Shown: positions 15,891 through 27,800, numbered from the stretch's first letter. The stretch: DNA of 64,000 bases from Sapria himalayana (GCA_029783825.1 JAREIK010005929.1:62001-126000), one strand, 5' to 3'. Notes: a model not told the origin generated them from the sequence alone. A program made the numbers and translations.

Positions 15891-18800
15891 AAATATCAAA
15901 AAATAATAAAAATAAATATTTTTGTTATTTTAATTTTGAGATAAAACCTATAAACCACTAAATGCATACACAGTAAAATCAGTAAACTCCTAAGGCCCGT
16001 AATGCCTAAATACATAAACCATTAAAACTCTATATGTTACTTAATAATTAAGAAATATAATTTTTATTTCAATTTATTATTATTTTAAATATTCATTTTC
16101 ATTATTTATAAGTTTATTTTTAAAGAAATATTTATTACAAAATAAATTATGAGTGCGACAAATAAAATTTAAATAATATATTTTTAATCAAAAAAAAAAT
16201 ATACACTTATAAAAGAAGTAAAAATTTAAAAATTAAAAATTATTATCCAGTAATATTTTTTACTTTAATTTTGAATCAATTTGGGTTTTATAAATATTTT
16301 TTAATTAATATCAATCTTATTATTAATTGTTTATTAATTTAATTTTTGATCATTATTATAATATCTATCAATAAAATTCTTTATATTGAATTTATATGAT
16401 ATATAATTATTAAAATTATCATTACTAAATATTGTATTCACATTTCAAAAAATTTTAAATATTATTATATTTTGAAAGGTTATGACCTATGAAACTGAGA
16501 AAAAATTACAATTTTTTTGTTATTCTATTGTTTTAATAAAACCTATAAACCACTAAATGCCGAAAAACATAAATTGCTAAACTCCTAAATGACAAAACAT
16601 CTAAATACTTAAACTATTAAATTTGTATACATTAATAATAAATCATAAATCTCATTTTAATTTTTATTAAGTATAATTTTAAATTTTTATTTTAATTATT
16701 TATTAGTTTATTTTTATAGAAATATTAATTACAAAATAAATTATTTGTGAGACATATCTATTTTAAATAATTTATTTTTTATCAATAAAAATATATATGC
16801 TTATAAAAAGTGGCAAAATTTTAAAAACAAAAATTTATTATTTTGTAATATATTTTATTTTGATTTTGAATCATTTTAGTTTTTGCAATTATATTTTAAA
16901 TTATATCTTTCTTTTTAATAATAGTTTATTAATTTTTTATTGATCATTATTATAATAACTATTAATAAAATTATTTATATTGAGTTTACATTATATATAA
17001 TTATTAAGAATATTTAAACTAAATATTATATTAACATTTAAATAAAATTAAAAATTATTAAATTTTCAAAGGTTATAACATTCAAAAATTAAAAAAAAAA
17101 TCAAAAAATTTATTTTTTTATTTTTTTATTCTTTAAATAAAAACTATAAATCAACAAAGTCCTAAACACTTAAATCACTAAACCTCAAAACACCTAAATA
17201 CTTAAACCATTAAATTAGTATATCCCGAATAATAAATAATAAATCTCAATTTTATTTGTATTCATTAAAATTTTAAATATTCATTTTAATTATTTATTAG
17301 TTTATTTTTATATAATAATTAATTAAAAATAAATTATGTGGAAGACAAATATAATTTAAATAATTTACTTTTAATAACAAAAAATATAAACTTATAAAAA
17401 GAAGCAAAACATCAAGGAAAGTATTATTTTGTAATATATTTTACTTTGATTTTGAATAAATTTATATTTTGCAAATATATTTTAAAAAATATCTATCTTA
17501 TTAATAATAGATTATAAATTTATTTTTTGATCATTAATATAATATCTCTCAATATAATTGTTTATATTGAATTAACATGATATATAATTATTAAGATTAT
17601 CATAACTAAATATAGCATTCACATATAAAAAAAAATTAAAAATTATTATATTTTCAAAGGTTATAACCTTCAAAAATGAGAAAAAATAACAAAAATAAAT
17701 TTTTTGTTATATCATTGTTTAAATAAAACTTATAAACCATAAAATGCCTAAATACATAAATATCTAAACTTTTAAACCTCGAAGTCCCTAAATACCTAAT
17801 CCTTTAAACTCGTAAACCTTAAATATAATTTAAATAATTCATAGAAATATTAATTACAAAATAAATTATGAGTGACAAATATAATTTAAATATTATATTT
17901 TTCATCAAAAAATATATAAGCTTATAAAATGATGGAAAAACTAAAAAAAATTCTTATTTAGTAATAAATTTTACTTTGATTTTGAATTATATTAGGTTTT
18001 TAAATTATATTTTAATTTATATCTATTATATTAATAATAGTTTATTAATTTATTTTTTGATAATTGATATAATATTTATCAATAAAATTGTTTATATTTA
18101 TTTTATATTATATATAGTTATAATAATTATTATTACTAAATATTGTATTCACAATTTTAAAAAAATTTAAAATTATTATATTTTCAAATGTTATGACATT
18201 TGAAAATTTGAAAAAATATCAAAAATAAATTTTTTGTTATTTTATTGTTTAAATAAAAGCTACAAACCATTAAATTCCTAAATACTTAAATCAATAACTT
18301 CTAAATGTCGAAAACTCTAAATAGATAAATTTTATTAAACAGGTATATCCTAAATAATAAATAATAAATAATAAATCTCTTTTTTATTTTTTTGATTATA
18401 ATTTTAAATATTCATTTTAATTATTTATTTGTTTATTTTTATATAAATATTAATTACAAAATAAATTATAATTTATACAAATAAAAGTTATATAAATTAT
18501 TTTTCAACAAAAAAATATAGATAAACTTATTAAAAGAAGAAAAAAATTTAAAACAAAAAATTATTATAAAGTAATATATTTTACTTTATTCCGAATCATT
18601 TTAGGTTTTGTAATTAAATTTTAATTGATATCCAACTTATTAATAATAGATTATTAATTTATTTTTTGATCATTATTAGAATATTTATCAATAAATATAT
18701 TTATATTTAATTTTTATAATATATAAATTTAATAATTATTATAACTAAATATTGTATTCACTTTTGAAAAAAATTTTAAAATTATAATATTTTCAAAGAT

Positions 18801-19386
18801 TATAAGCTTTGAACATGTGAAAAAAAAAATATTTTTTTTGTTATTTCATTGCTTAAATAAAATCTATAAATCACTAAATGCATAAAATACTTAAATCACT
18901 AAATTACAAAATCCCGATACCCCTATATAGATAATCATTTAAATGTGTATCCCCTAAATAATAATTAATAAATCTCATTTTTATTTGTTTTAATTATAAT
19001 TAACTAAAAATTTATTTTGATTGTTTAGTTTTATATATATATATATATATTAATTATAAAATAAATTATGAGTTAAAAATATAATTTATAAAAATTATTT
19101 TTCATCAAAAAATAGATAAGCTTATAAAAAAATAAAAATTTAATAACAAATAATTATTATTAAGTAACATATTTTGCTTTGCTTTTGAATCATTTTATGT
19201 TTTGATATTATATTTTAAGTAATATCAATCTTATTCATAATAGATTTTTAATTTATTTTTTGATAATTATTTGAATATCTATCAATAAAATTGTTTATAT
19301 TGAATTTATATGATATATAATAATTATTATTATTATAAATAAATAGTGTATTCACTTTAGAAAAAAATTTAAAAAGTAATATATTT

Positions 19387-19406
19387 TCAAAGGTTATAAC
19401 CTTTGA
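19387..19406. other. Conserved satellite palindrome, exact 20-mer in a 32-bp perfect dyad
   Basis: The exact core is extended by ATATTT/AAATAT arms to a perfect 32-bp inverted repeat with no spacer (19381-19412). It precedes a G-class heptamer block. Confidence 0.87.
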
Positions 19407-20731
19407 AAATATCAAAAAATAATAAAAATATTTTTTATTTTATTTTTTTTCTTAAATAAAACCTATAAACCACTAAACGCATACATAGTTAAATCAGTAT
19501 ACTTCTAAACTTCCTAATGTCTAAATACATAACCATTAAACTTCTATACACTACTTAATAATTAATAAATCTAATTTTTATATCTATTTATTATAATTTT
19601 TCATATTCATTTTAATTAATTATTAGTTTATTTTTATAGAAATTTTTATTACAAAATAAAGTATGAGTGCGACAAATATAATTTAATTAAATTATTTTTA
19701 ATAAAAAAAATTATACTCTTATAAAAGAAGTAGAAATTTAAAAATTAAAAATTATTATCCAGTAATATATTTTACTTTAATTTTGAATCAATTTGAGTTT
19801 TGTAAATATTTTTTATTTAATATCTACATTTTTATTAATAGTTTATTAATTTAATTTCTGATCATTATTATATTATCTATCAATAAAATTGTTTATATTG
19901 AATTTATATGATATATAATAATTAATATTATTATAACAAAATATTGTATTCACATTTCAAAAAATTCTAAATATTATTATATTTTCAAAGGTTATAACCT
20001 ATGAAAATGATAACAAATTATATAATTTTTTTTTGTTATTTTATTTTTTTATATAAAACCTATAAACAACTAAAAGCCTACAAACATAAATTGCTAAACT
20101 CCTAACGACAAAACCTTTAAATACTAAAACTATTAAACATGTGTACATTAATAAAAAATCATAAATTTCAATTTAATTTTTATTAAGTATAATTTTAAAT
20201 TTTTATTTTAATTTATTATCAGTTTATTTTTATAGAAATATTAATTATAAAATAAATTATTAGTGAGACGGATCTAATTTAAATTAAACCGGTATCCCTA
20301 AATAATAAATAATAAATAATATATCTAAATTTTTTTCATTATAATTTTAAATATTCATTTTAATTATTTATTTGTTTATTTATAAATAAATATTAATTAA
20401 AAATAAATTATGAGTTAGACAAATATAATTTATATAAATTATTTTTCATTGAAAAAATATAGATAAACTTATTAAAAGAAAAAATAAAAAAACAAAAAAT
20501 TATTATATAGTAATATTATTTTTCTTTGCTTTTGAATAATTTTAAGTTTTGTAATTATATTTTAATTAATATCTATCTTATTATTAATAGATTACTAATT
20601 TATTTTTTGATAATTATTAGAATATTTATTAATTAAATTATAATAATAAATTTATATAATATATAAATATAATGATTATAATAAATAAATATTGTATTCA
20701 CATTTGAAAAAATTTAAAAATTATTATATTT

Positions 20732-20751
20732 TCAAAGGTTATAACCTTTGA
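20732..20751. other. Conserved satellite palindrome, exact 20-mer in a 32-bp perfect dyad
   Basis: The perfect dyad spans 20726-20757. It lies about 70 bp left of the hAT copy 1 insertion site and matches the palindrome at the same distance left of hAT copy 2. Confidence 0.87.
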
Positions 20752-20817
20752 AAATATCAAAAAATAATAAAAATAAATTTTTTGTTATTTTATTTTTTAA
20801 ATAAAACATATTAACCA

Positions 20818-20825
20818 CTAAATGC
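20818..20825. repeat. Left target-site duplication of hAT copy 1 (CTAAATGC)
   Basis: CTAAATGC directly precedes the TAGGGGTGCTCA terminus and is repeated directly after the right terminus at 23187-23194. Eight base pairs is the TSD length expected for hAT elements. The target lies in the heptamer block of a G-class monomer. Confidence 0.92.
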
Positions 20826-21344
20826 TAGGGGTGCTCATTGGACAGGACGCGATGGGGATTATAAATCTCCAGTCCCTTCCCACAGTTTGGAATTTTTTTT
20901 TTTAAAATCCAGACCCGTCCCATAGGTTGAAAATATCGCGATTGGACGGGATGGAGATCAGGGATTTAGGGCAGGAGAAAATGGTTCCGGTACGGAACGG
21001 AGTTCAGACATTTTTTTTCAATTTATTTTCTTCAAACCGGCCATGTTAGTTCATTTCGAAACCTTTTGTTGTACCATTTATCATTCCTTTTTTATGTATC
21101 TTTCGAACTCAAATTGAGACAATTTTGTTATGTCAAATAGGCTGAATACCACAAACGAGTTCCCTTACCTTGTCAAAACGTTGATGTGTAGAAAAGGATA
21201 GAAATGTTAAATAGAATGGGACTGAGTTGTGTGATTAATTTGGTTCTTTTTTTTTCACAAGTTGGCTTTGTTCAGCCAAGTTAAAGTTAACCATAATAGC
21301 AATACTATATTTTTTAAACAATTACTTAAAATATTAAGGAATAG

Positions 21345-21560
21345 CTAAAGATGACAACAAACATTGGCAGCATCAATGACTACTAAAGTACTTGCTAAAA
21401 TTAAGCAGCTTATTATAACAAAAAAAATACAACTAATAACAACCATGATAATAATCATTTCAAAGGTCCATCCCGGAACAACAAAAATCCAAACCCAATT
21501 AATTATCTCTTCTACAGCTCCTCCCTTTTCTTCCTCCACTGTAGAAGGACAACCAAAGAT
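21345..21560 (-). other. Exon-like open segment with a hydrophobic stretch, 3' part of hAT copy 1
   Basis: On the - strand, downstream of the transposase remnant, a frame without ATG reads 'EEEKGGAVEEIINWVWIFVV', then a strongly hydrophobic run (IIIMVVISCIFFVIISCLIL), and stops at 21345. A related frame exists in copy 2 at about 58914-59130. A 3-bp, in-frame length difference lies in the 'VVPGW' / 'VVVAGL' part. It starts just after a TCTACAG that could be a splice acceptor. It could be a captured host exon for a single-pass membrane peptide, or chance. No family recognised. Confidence 0.3.
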
Positions 21561-21795
21561 GAAAATGTGTTAATCATGTAGACATAAATTTCTAAGATGA
21601 AAGAGAAATAAAAAAACAAAATATTACCTTATAAAATTTAATACACCCATTCCAAATTTAGTTGGCCAACTATATTTGGAAGAATATTTACATCTTGTGA
21701 CCCCTTTGAAAATTGTAATTGAACCATATTTTTATTAAATTAAATGAATAAAATAAGTAAAAATGTAATTAAAATTTACAAGATTTGTATAATAA

Positions 21796-22584
21796 CCTGA
21801 TTCATTATCATCAAGGTCTTGAACTAATTCTTCAATTTCAATAGGTTTGTTTGAGCTTCTCAACCAATCTTGTAGACATATGAGAACTTCAGCTGTAATA
21901 GGTATTAAAGAACTCCTAAATTTATTTAAAGTTCTCCCTATTGCTAAATATAGATTCATAGGCCATAGTAGATGCTTGGATAGAAAATACATACCTTGCT
22001 ACATTTTCCAAAGAAGGATACCAAACCTCATTTACCTTCCACCAGTTTAGAAGATCAAAATCAATTCTATTTTTTTCAAGTTTATCCTCCAAGTACATAT
22101 CCAACTCTTCCAAAGCTTCAACTTCTTGTTCTTTCTCCAATTCAACAAAAAAAATCATCAACATAACTTTAGTCAAACTCGAGAAAGATTGTGACTTGTC
22201 TTTACCTTTGTGAGCTTCTATTAATTCTTTTTTGTGTTGAAATTTCCTACAAGTCTTTCTCAAGTATTTCTATAAACCCAAAGTACCTTGATCACCTTTT
22301 GCCGTGTAATCTTTCCTACACCATATACAAGCTGCACTACCAGTTTCATTTCCCTCTGAATCAACTAATATCTCATAAGTTTCCCAAACAGCAGACTTAT
22401 GCTTTTTATGAGCTTGAGGTTCAGATGTACCTTGACTTTCTTTTACAATTGGAATTGAAGAACCTGCCGTAATATTAGGAGGGTTCGTGAAAAAATGATG
22501 ATTGGATTTACCAGTACTTTGATCATTTTAGATGTGATCATCTTCAATTTATTATATTCTTCGTTTGCAGCTGGATTGTGCCAT
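21796..22584 (-). pseudogene. hAT transposase remnant (BED-like N-terminus joined to C-terminal dimerisation domain)
   Basis: Read on the - strand from a candidate ATG at 22584. The N-terminal part includes the BED-like segment (SAVWETYEILVDSEGNET, then a CIWC-type Cys pair) and a premature TAG at 22272-22270 just before 'KYLRKTC'. At about 22165 the frame passes directly into 'FFVELEKEQEVEALEELDMY' and the hAT C-terminal block FDLLNWWKVNEVWYPSLENV, then STMAYESIFSN. A 2-nt loss relative to copy 2 breaks the frame after 'FSN', where copy 2 has 'FSNGGRTLNKF'. The remaining dimerisation sequence (TLNKFRSSLIPITAEVLICL) continues in another frame to about 21796. The whole catalytic region between the BED domain and the C-terminus is missing, so no active transposase can result. 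The TAA at codon 11 after the candidate ATG is also present in copy 2. Confidence 0.88.
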
Positions 22585-22964
22585 CTGCATTTCCATTAAT
22601 TAATATGATATGTTAAGCATAAATACATATAAATATTTCAAACAAGTAAGCTCTACAAAACTGATTCTAACACATTCAGCCCACTCTTTCGGCCCAACCA
22701 CAACACCACAACCAATACTCAACAAAACTGACTGAAACATATAACAATAATAATAATAATTAATCAGACAATTCTCGTCAGAAAAACAAACTAAAAGTCT
22801 GGTGACATCTGGGACACGGTGGCGGCAACCATAAGTGCGATGGACAAGGACTGGACCTAACTGAACACGGTTGGAATGGCATGAGGTGGCAAAGAACTCA
22901 TCGGAATCGCAATAGGTGTGTCGGAATTGAATGGGCAGTAGCGGAATTGGTGGCATCTACATGT

Positions 22965-22983
22965 TATATATATATATATATAT
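22965..22983. repeat. (TA)n microsatellite in the hAT copy 1 5' leader
   Basis: A run of alternating T and A lies inside the transposon on the side upstream of the transposase. The equivalent run in copy 2 (61883-61905) is slightly longer. Confidence 0.85.
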
Positions 22984-23186
22984 TGTTGGTTCTAGTATCA
23001 ATTTTTTTAGGATGGGACGGTTCTCGGGATGGATATAGCATAAGATCCAGAACCATCCCAAAAGAAAAAATACGTGAGAGAACGGGATGGGAAAAGTCAA
23101 AGTCAACGGATTTTTCTTAGTCCCAATTCTTTCGGGACAAGACTTCGGGTCGAGTCACGAATCTCATACTCCCGTGAGCAGGCCTA

Positions 23187-23194
23187 CTAAATGC
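23187..23194. repeat. Right target-site duplication of hAT copy 1 (CTAAATGC)
   Basis: Identical to 20818-20825. Satellite resumes with 'atataaagttaaatcag', the continuation of a G-class heptamer block. Confidence 0.92.
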
Positions 23195-25540
23195 ATATAA
23201 AGTTAAATCAGTAAACTCCTAAATCTCGTAATGCCTAAATACATAAACCATTAAACCGCTAAATACTACTTAATAATTAATAAATCTATTTTTTATTGCC
23301 ATTTATTATATTTTTAAATATTCATTTTAATTATTTATTAGTGTATTTATTTAGAAATATTTATTACAAAATAAATTATGAGTGGGACAAATATAAATTA
23401 AATAATATATTATTTATCTAATAAAAATATATGCTTATAAAAGAAGTCTAAATTTAAAAATTAAAAATTATTATCAAGTAATATAAGGTACTTTAATTTT
23501 GAATCAATTTGGGTTTTGTAAATATTTTTTAATTAATATCTATCTTAGTATTAATAGTTTAAAAATTTAATTTTTGATAATTATTATAATATCTCTCAAT
23601 AAAATTATTTATATTAAATTTATATGATATATAATTATTAATATGATTATAACAAAATATTGTATTAAAATTTCAAAAAATTTTAAATTTTTTATATTTT
23701 CAAATGTTATAACCTATGAAAATGATAAAAAATTTTAGACATTTTTTTTGTTATTTTATTTTTTGAAATAAAACCTATAAACCACTAAAAGCCTAAAAAC
23801 ATAAATCGCTAAACTCATAACGACAAAACCAATAAATACTTAAACCATTAAACTGGTATACATTAATAATAAATAATAAATCTCATTTTAATTTTTATTC
23901 AATATAATTTTAAATTTTTATTTTAATTATTTATCAATTTATTTTATAGAAATATTAATTACAAAATAAATTATTAGTGAGACAAATCTAATTTAAATTA
24001 AACCGGTATCCATAAATAATAAATAATAAATCACATTTTTTTTCATTATAATTTTAAATATTAATTTTAATTATTTATTTGTTTATTTATATATAAATAT
24101 TAATTACAAAATAAATTGAGTTGGACAAAAATAATTTATATAAATTATTTTTCATCAATAAATTATTGATAAACTTTTTAAAAGAAAAAAAATTTCAAAA
24201 CAAAAAATTATTATATAGTAATATATTTTGCTTTTCTTCTGAATCATTTTAGGTTTTGTAATTATATTTTAATTGATATTTATCTTATTAATAATAGATT
24301 ATTGTTTTTTTATGATCATTATTAGAATATTTATCAATAAAACTATTTATATTGAATTTACATGATATATAATTATAAAGATTATTATAACTAAATATTA
24401 TATTTACATTTGAAAATAATTTAAAAATGATTATATTTTTAAAGGTTATCATCTTTGAAAATGAGATAAAATCACAAAAATAAATTTTTTTTTATTTTAT
24501 TGTTTATATAAAACCTATAAACAACTAAATGCCTAAACGCTTAAATTATTAAACTCCTAAACCCCAAAACCCCAAACCCCTTAAATACTTAAACATTTAA
24601 ACCATCTTTAAAGGTTTAAGTATTTATAAATAATATATAAATATCTATCTATAAATAATAGTTTATTAATTTATTTTTTGATCATTGTTATATTTATATT
24701 TAGTTTATTAATATCTATCACTCAAATTGTTTATTTTTAATTTATATGATATATAATTATTATCTTTATTATAACTAAATATTGTATTCACATTTGAAAA
24801 AAAATTTAAAAATTATTATATTTATAAAGGTTATAACCTTCAAAATTGATAAAAAATTTGAAAAATAATTTTTTTGTTATTTCATTATTTAAATAAAACA
24901 TATAAACTACTAAATGCCTAAACACTTAAATCACTAAACTCCTAAACTCCTAAATACTTAAACTATTAAACCGGTATACCCTAAATAATTAATCATAAAT
25001 CTCATTTAAATTTGTATTCATTATAATTGTAATATTCATTATAATTATTTATTAGTTAATTTTTTTAGAAATATTAATTTCAAAATAAAATTATGAATGA
25101 GAAAAATATAATTTTAATAATTTATCTTCATCAAAAAAAATTTATAATCTTATAAAAAGAATCAAAAATTTAAAAATAAAAATTATTATTTAGTAATATA
25201 TTTCACTTTGATTTTGAATCATTTTAGGTTCTGCAAATATATTTTAATTAATATATATCTTATTAATAATAGTTTATTAATCTATTTTATGATCAGAATT
25301 ATAATATCGATCGATAAAATTATTAATATTTAATTTACATGATATTTAATTTTTATGATTATTATAATTAAATATTATATTAACATTTGAAAAAAAATTA
25401 AAAATTATAATATTTTAAATGGTTATAACCTTGAAAATGAGAAAAAATCATAAAAATAATTTTTTTGTTATTTAATTATTTAAATAAAACCTATGAACAA
25501 CAAAATACCTAAATATTTAAATTAATAAACTCCTAAACCT
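23195..25540 (+). repeat. AT-rich satellite array, section 4 (rest of G, E'+F, N, O)
   Basis: The monomer interrupted by hAT copy 1 is completed here. A composite E'+F unit follows (second 'aaaccggtatcc' motif near 24000). Then comes an N-class unit that is only about 385 bp long between palindromes (near 24445 and 24825) and carries a fold-back. An O-class unit is cut inside its heptamer block by P copy 1. The same order occurs at 36.7-38.5 kb. Confidence 0.9.
24582..24626. repeat. Fold-back (inverted repeat) in the short N-class monomer
   Basis: TAAATACTTAAAC at 24582 is mirrored by GGTTTAAGTATTTA at 24613-24626 around a short spacer, so part of the heptamer block is repeated in inverse orientation. 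The paralogous monomer near 37580-37635 has a weaker version. It marks the join where about 200 bp of the usual monomer body is missing. Confidence 0.7.
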
Positions 25541-26000
25541 TGATACTATGCACCACACACACATAGCGACGGACACCTATACACACGTGCACATATTCTT
25601 GTCCATTTTGGTGTAGAATTTAGAGGGGCCAGCAAGTCCTGGAAGCAACCAGAAGTTTGGGACACCAGCCTGTATAGGGCCCCACTAGCAAGCTGGGATG
25701 ATAGCATTCTGACAACTGACGAGACTGAGGAAAGTGGTTGGAAGTAAACCCATGAGTAGCTAAGAGAGGGTACCACTAGCCCTATCAGACAACATAGAGG
25801 ACCACCCAACTGCAGTCCAACAGGAGTACCGGGTAATCCATGATTAATTAAAGAGCCGGCAAAATCCGAAGCATCACTAAGCAGGGCAAGTAAGCAATGG
25901 AGTCCAGACCCGCCACATGGGACCGAAAGATTCAAACTTGTAGTTTATGTTTGTAGACTTATTTGTATTTTGGACTTTGTATGCACCATGTACTTGTAGA

Positions 26001-26372
26001 GATGGATAATGACATACTCACACACACAATCTTGTCTGTTCTCTATGTAGCATGCAATGTGGGCAACTGGACCCATGAGTATCTTTAAGTGGGGCCAACT
26101 AATGCATTTTGTAAATACACATTAGGTGATGCTACACTCCCGGGAGCAAAAGACCCATTTTTATAGCATTTTGTATTTTTACTTGTATTCTAGTTTGGTT
26201 GTACGCGTAGATAATTAGACTATGAGATGGACCACATCACACATGCACACTGATGCACGCATATTTTTTGATATTTTATCGGTGCAACATACAGCCACTT
26301 CTTGGAGCCCGAGGAGGAAACATTCTAACCCAAGAGATACTCTTTTGAAGATCATTGGAGCAAAAGAATGTG
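26001..26372. other. Segment present only in P copy 1 (about 372 bp)
   Basis: Alignment by eye against P copy 2 shows continuous similarity up to TACTTGTAGA (26000) and again from the GAATGAATTGACAAAG region (from about 26373). Copy 2 lacks everything between. The segment repeats motifs found elsewhere in P (CACACACAATCTTG, 'acttgtattctagtttgg'), so a deletion between related motifs in copy 2 is more likely than an insertion in copy 1. Confidence 0.7.
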
Positions 26373-26550
26373 AAATTTAAAGGTAAGAATGAATTGACAA
26401 AGTGCCGTAGATATGGACTTGTGGATTTATGGATATTCAATTTTACATGTATTCTATTGCATAGCATGACATAGGCAAATGCTCGATGCTGCATGTCACA
26501 CACATGCACAATCTTATATTTGCATAGTTTTAATATGGTGCGTCATTCAG

Positions 26551-26639
26551 GTTCCTCCAAAAGGCTTGGACAAATCCGAATGGAAAAGATGCAGTGTGCA
26601 TAATGACTCAATGCCAACTCTGAAGTGCGGGAATGCCAG
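26551..26639 (+). other. Exon-like 89-bp segment in P copy 1
   Basis: Bounded by TCATTCAG on the left and GTGATTTTAG on the right, fitting an AG..GT splice pair. It opens as VPPKGLDKSEWKRCS, followed by 'VHNDSMPTLKCGNAR'. The equivalent in P copy 2 (39164-39252) has the same length and flanking dinucleotides. The pattern 'P-G-x-D-x-x-x-W ... N-x-R' is loosely like plant En/Spm-type (CACTA) transposase-associated sequence, but the match is weak and may be chance. It would imply that P contains a broken gene with introns. Confidence 0.3.
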
Positions 26640-26792
26640 GTGATTTTAGTTGTATTCGTACGCTTGGAATTATTAGGCATTATGTTTTCTTATGTAATTT
26701 ATGCATAGAATCATTAAGGTGCATAGGATTTTGTGGGCTGGCCTAAATTAGTCAGATTTTTACTCTCTTGTAAGTTGTGTCCCTAAATGATA

Positions 26793-26820
26793 AATAAAGT
26801 ATGTATTTTCCAAAAAAAAA
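26793..26820 (+). terminator. Polyadenylation-like signal and A tract in P copy 1
   Basis: AATAAA at 26793-26798 is followed 13 nt later by nine consecutive A (26812-26820), then an A-rich 'caataaaaaacc'. P copy 2 has the same arrangement near 39403-39440. This resembles the 3' end of a transcript, as in a retrocopied RNA or a real gene end next to an A-rich stretch. Confidence 0.45.
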
Positions 26821-26828
26821 CAATAAAA

Positions 26829-26910
26829 AACCATAAACCATAAACTTTAAATCCTAAACCTTAAACAATAAACTATAACCCTAATCCATAAACCCTAAAT
26901 CCTAAATCTC
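26829..26910 (+). repeat. Degenerate telomere-like heptamers in P copy 1
   Basis: Consecutive variants of CCCTAAA / CCTAAAC / CCATAAA occur here, including TAAACCCTAAATCCTAAATC. P copy 2 has the matching block near 39442-39520. Orientation (C-rich strand on +) matches that of the satellite heptamer blocks. Confidence 0.65.
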
Positions 26911-27645
26911 ATGTTTTTCACTTTTATAATCAAATGACTAAATGTCAAATTGAAATTGAAATTCACAACTTTTAGGAATTTCACAGTTTTATCTTTTTGT
27001 ATATGTAACACAAAGTCATGACTCAAGGGGTGAGTTATGGATTCAGTCTCTTTCTTGCTTTAGATTATTGTAGCATTAGCAATGGTCATGATTGTAAATT
27101 TTATCTCTAAAACACAAAATCATATCGATGAGAATATACCATAACTTGTGTTTCATTGTTGAACATATTGTTATGGCAATAAGAATGATCATGAATACAT
27201 ATTTAATCACTATAATATTGGGTCACAGTATTGGATATAACCATAGTTGTGCATTTTATCTTTTTATTGCAAAGTCATTGCACAAGGAATGATTGTAACT
27301 TTGGACATTCCTCAAGAGCAAAAGTCATGACCCTAGAAATAGTTAAAGCTCGATACTACTCTTTATAACTTTCTATAGCTAAAATTCTTGGGATTGGAAA
27401 TATCACTATGGCTTTTTCCTTTGATTTGTGACCTCAAGTGTCAATATCCAAGACTAATATTTTGAGCAATGATTAAAACCTTTTATACATTTGAATATGA
27501 TTCATTTACAACTTTTGGGGTATTGTGAGCTTGTATACATAACTCATTTAATATAAAAAGAAAGAAATGATACTTTTCATATCCATGAGGATATAAAAAA
27601 AGGCTTAGACATGCCAATAAAATAAATTTTTTGATTCTTGATTGA

Positions 27646-27800
27646 AAGAGAGGCCATTCTTCTTGCCCTGCTCAAACCGCCCTGGGGCTAGTTTGTTCTA
27701 ATAGGCGACATGGTGGTTATTTTTTTAGAGGTGAAATATCTTTTAAAAAAATTGCTTTGAGTGTGTGCATGATAGATATTTTAGAAGAAATTTTATATTA
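27646..27800 (+). other. Short reading frame shared by both P copies (unknown)
   Basis: From just after a TGA, the frame reads KRGHSSCPAQTALGLVCSNR, then 'HGGYFFRGEISFKKIALSVC' and 'DILEE'. P copy 2 has an ATG at the start and encodes a closely similar string ending in the same DILEE (40253-40435). Differences between copies are mostly amino-acid changing, which does not suggest selection. I do not recognise it; it may be a fragment of a larger host or transposon protein. Confidence 0.25.

Larger units (their letters stand above)
13516..20817 (+). repeat. AT-rich satellite array, section 3 (A/B, B, C, E+F, G, E', C, D, H, L, G, E'+F, G)
   Basis: Near 13520 a J-type telomere-like block runs straight into an A-type body ('tttttattagtattc'), so this unit is a recombinant. 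From about 15120 the class order E+F, G, E', C, D, H, L, G, E'+F, G is the same as at 52.8-58.4 kb (offset about 37.6 kb). Three of the best palindromes lie here (around 15871, 19387 and 20732). The section ends where hAT copy 1 interrupts a G monomer inside its heptamer block. A short TA run sits at about 19029-19048, as in other L-class units. Nothing gene-like is seen. Confidence 0.92.
20826..23186 (-). mobile_element. hAT-superfamily DNA transposon, copy 1, internally deleted (2361 bp)
   Basis: The termini are TAGGGGTGCTCA on the left and its imperfect inverse on the right (the right end read inward starts TAGGCCTGCTCACGGGA). They are flanked by the 8-bp duplication CTAAATGC. Both ends carry several GGGACGGG / GGGATGGG-like subterminal motifs, typical of hAT transposase-binding regions. 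Coding remnants lie on the - strand. Compared with copy 2, about 1.34 kb is missing at a junction near 22165, which removes the catalytic RNase-H-like core. Base composition contrasts sharply with the satellite on both sides. It is a non-autonomous deletion derivative; the shared insertion site with copy 2 indicates joint duplication with the array. Confidence 0.93.

Noticed and set aside
19029..19048. TA runs (also 28890-28914) as regulatory TATA elements
   Set aside because: Simple microsatellites in repeat bodies with no associated transcription unit.
22600..22956. 118-codon minus-strand frame in the leader of hAT copy 1, with a shorter counterpart at 61686-61880
   Set aside because: It lies between the right terminus and the transposase start. 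The copy 2 frame stops after about 64 codons, and no hAT accessory protein matches. The resemblance is explained by common descent of the two elements.
25546..25935. 129-codon minus-strand frame in P copy 1
   Set aside because: I could not identify a matching intact frame in P copy 2, and there is no recognisable motif. The sequence reads more like non-coding or UTR-type DNA.
26829..26910. Possible true interstitial telomere
   Set aside because: The heptamers are too degenerate and too few; perfect CCCTAAA runs are absent.
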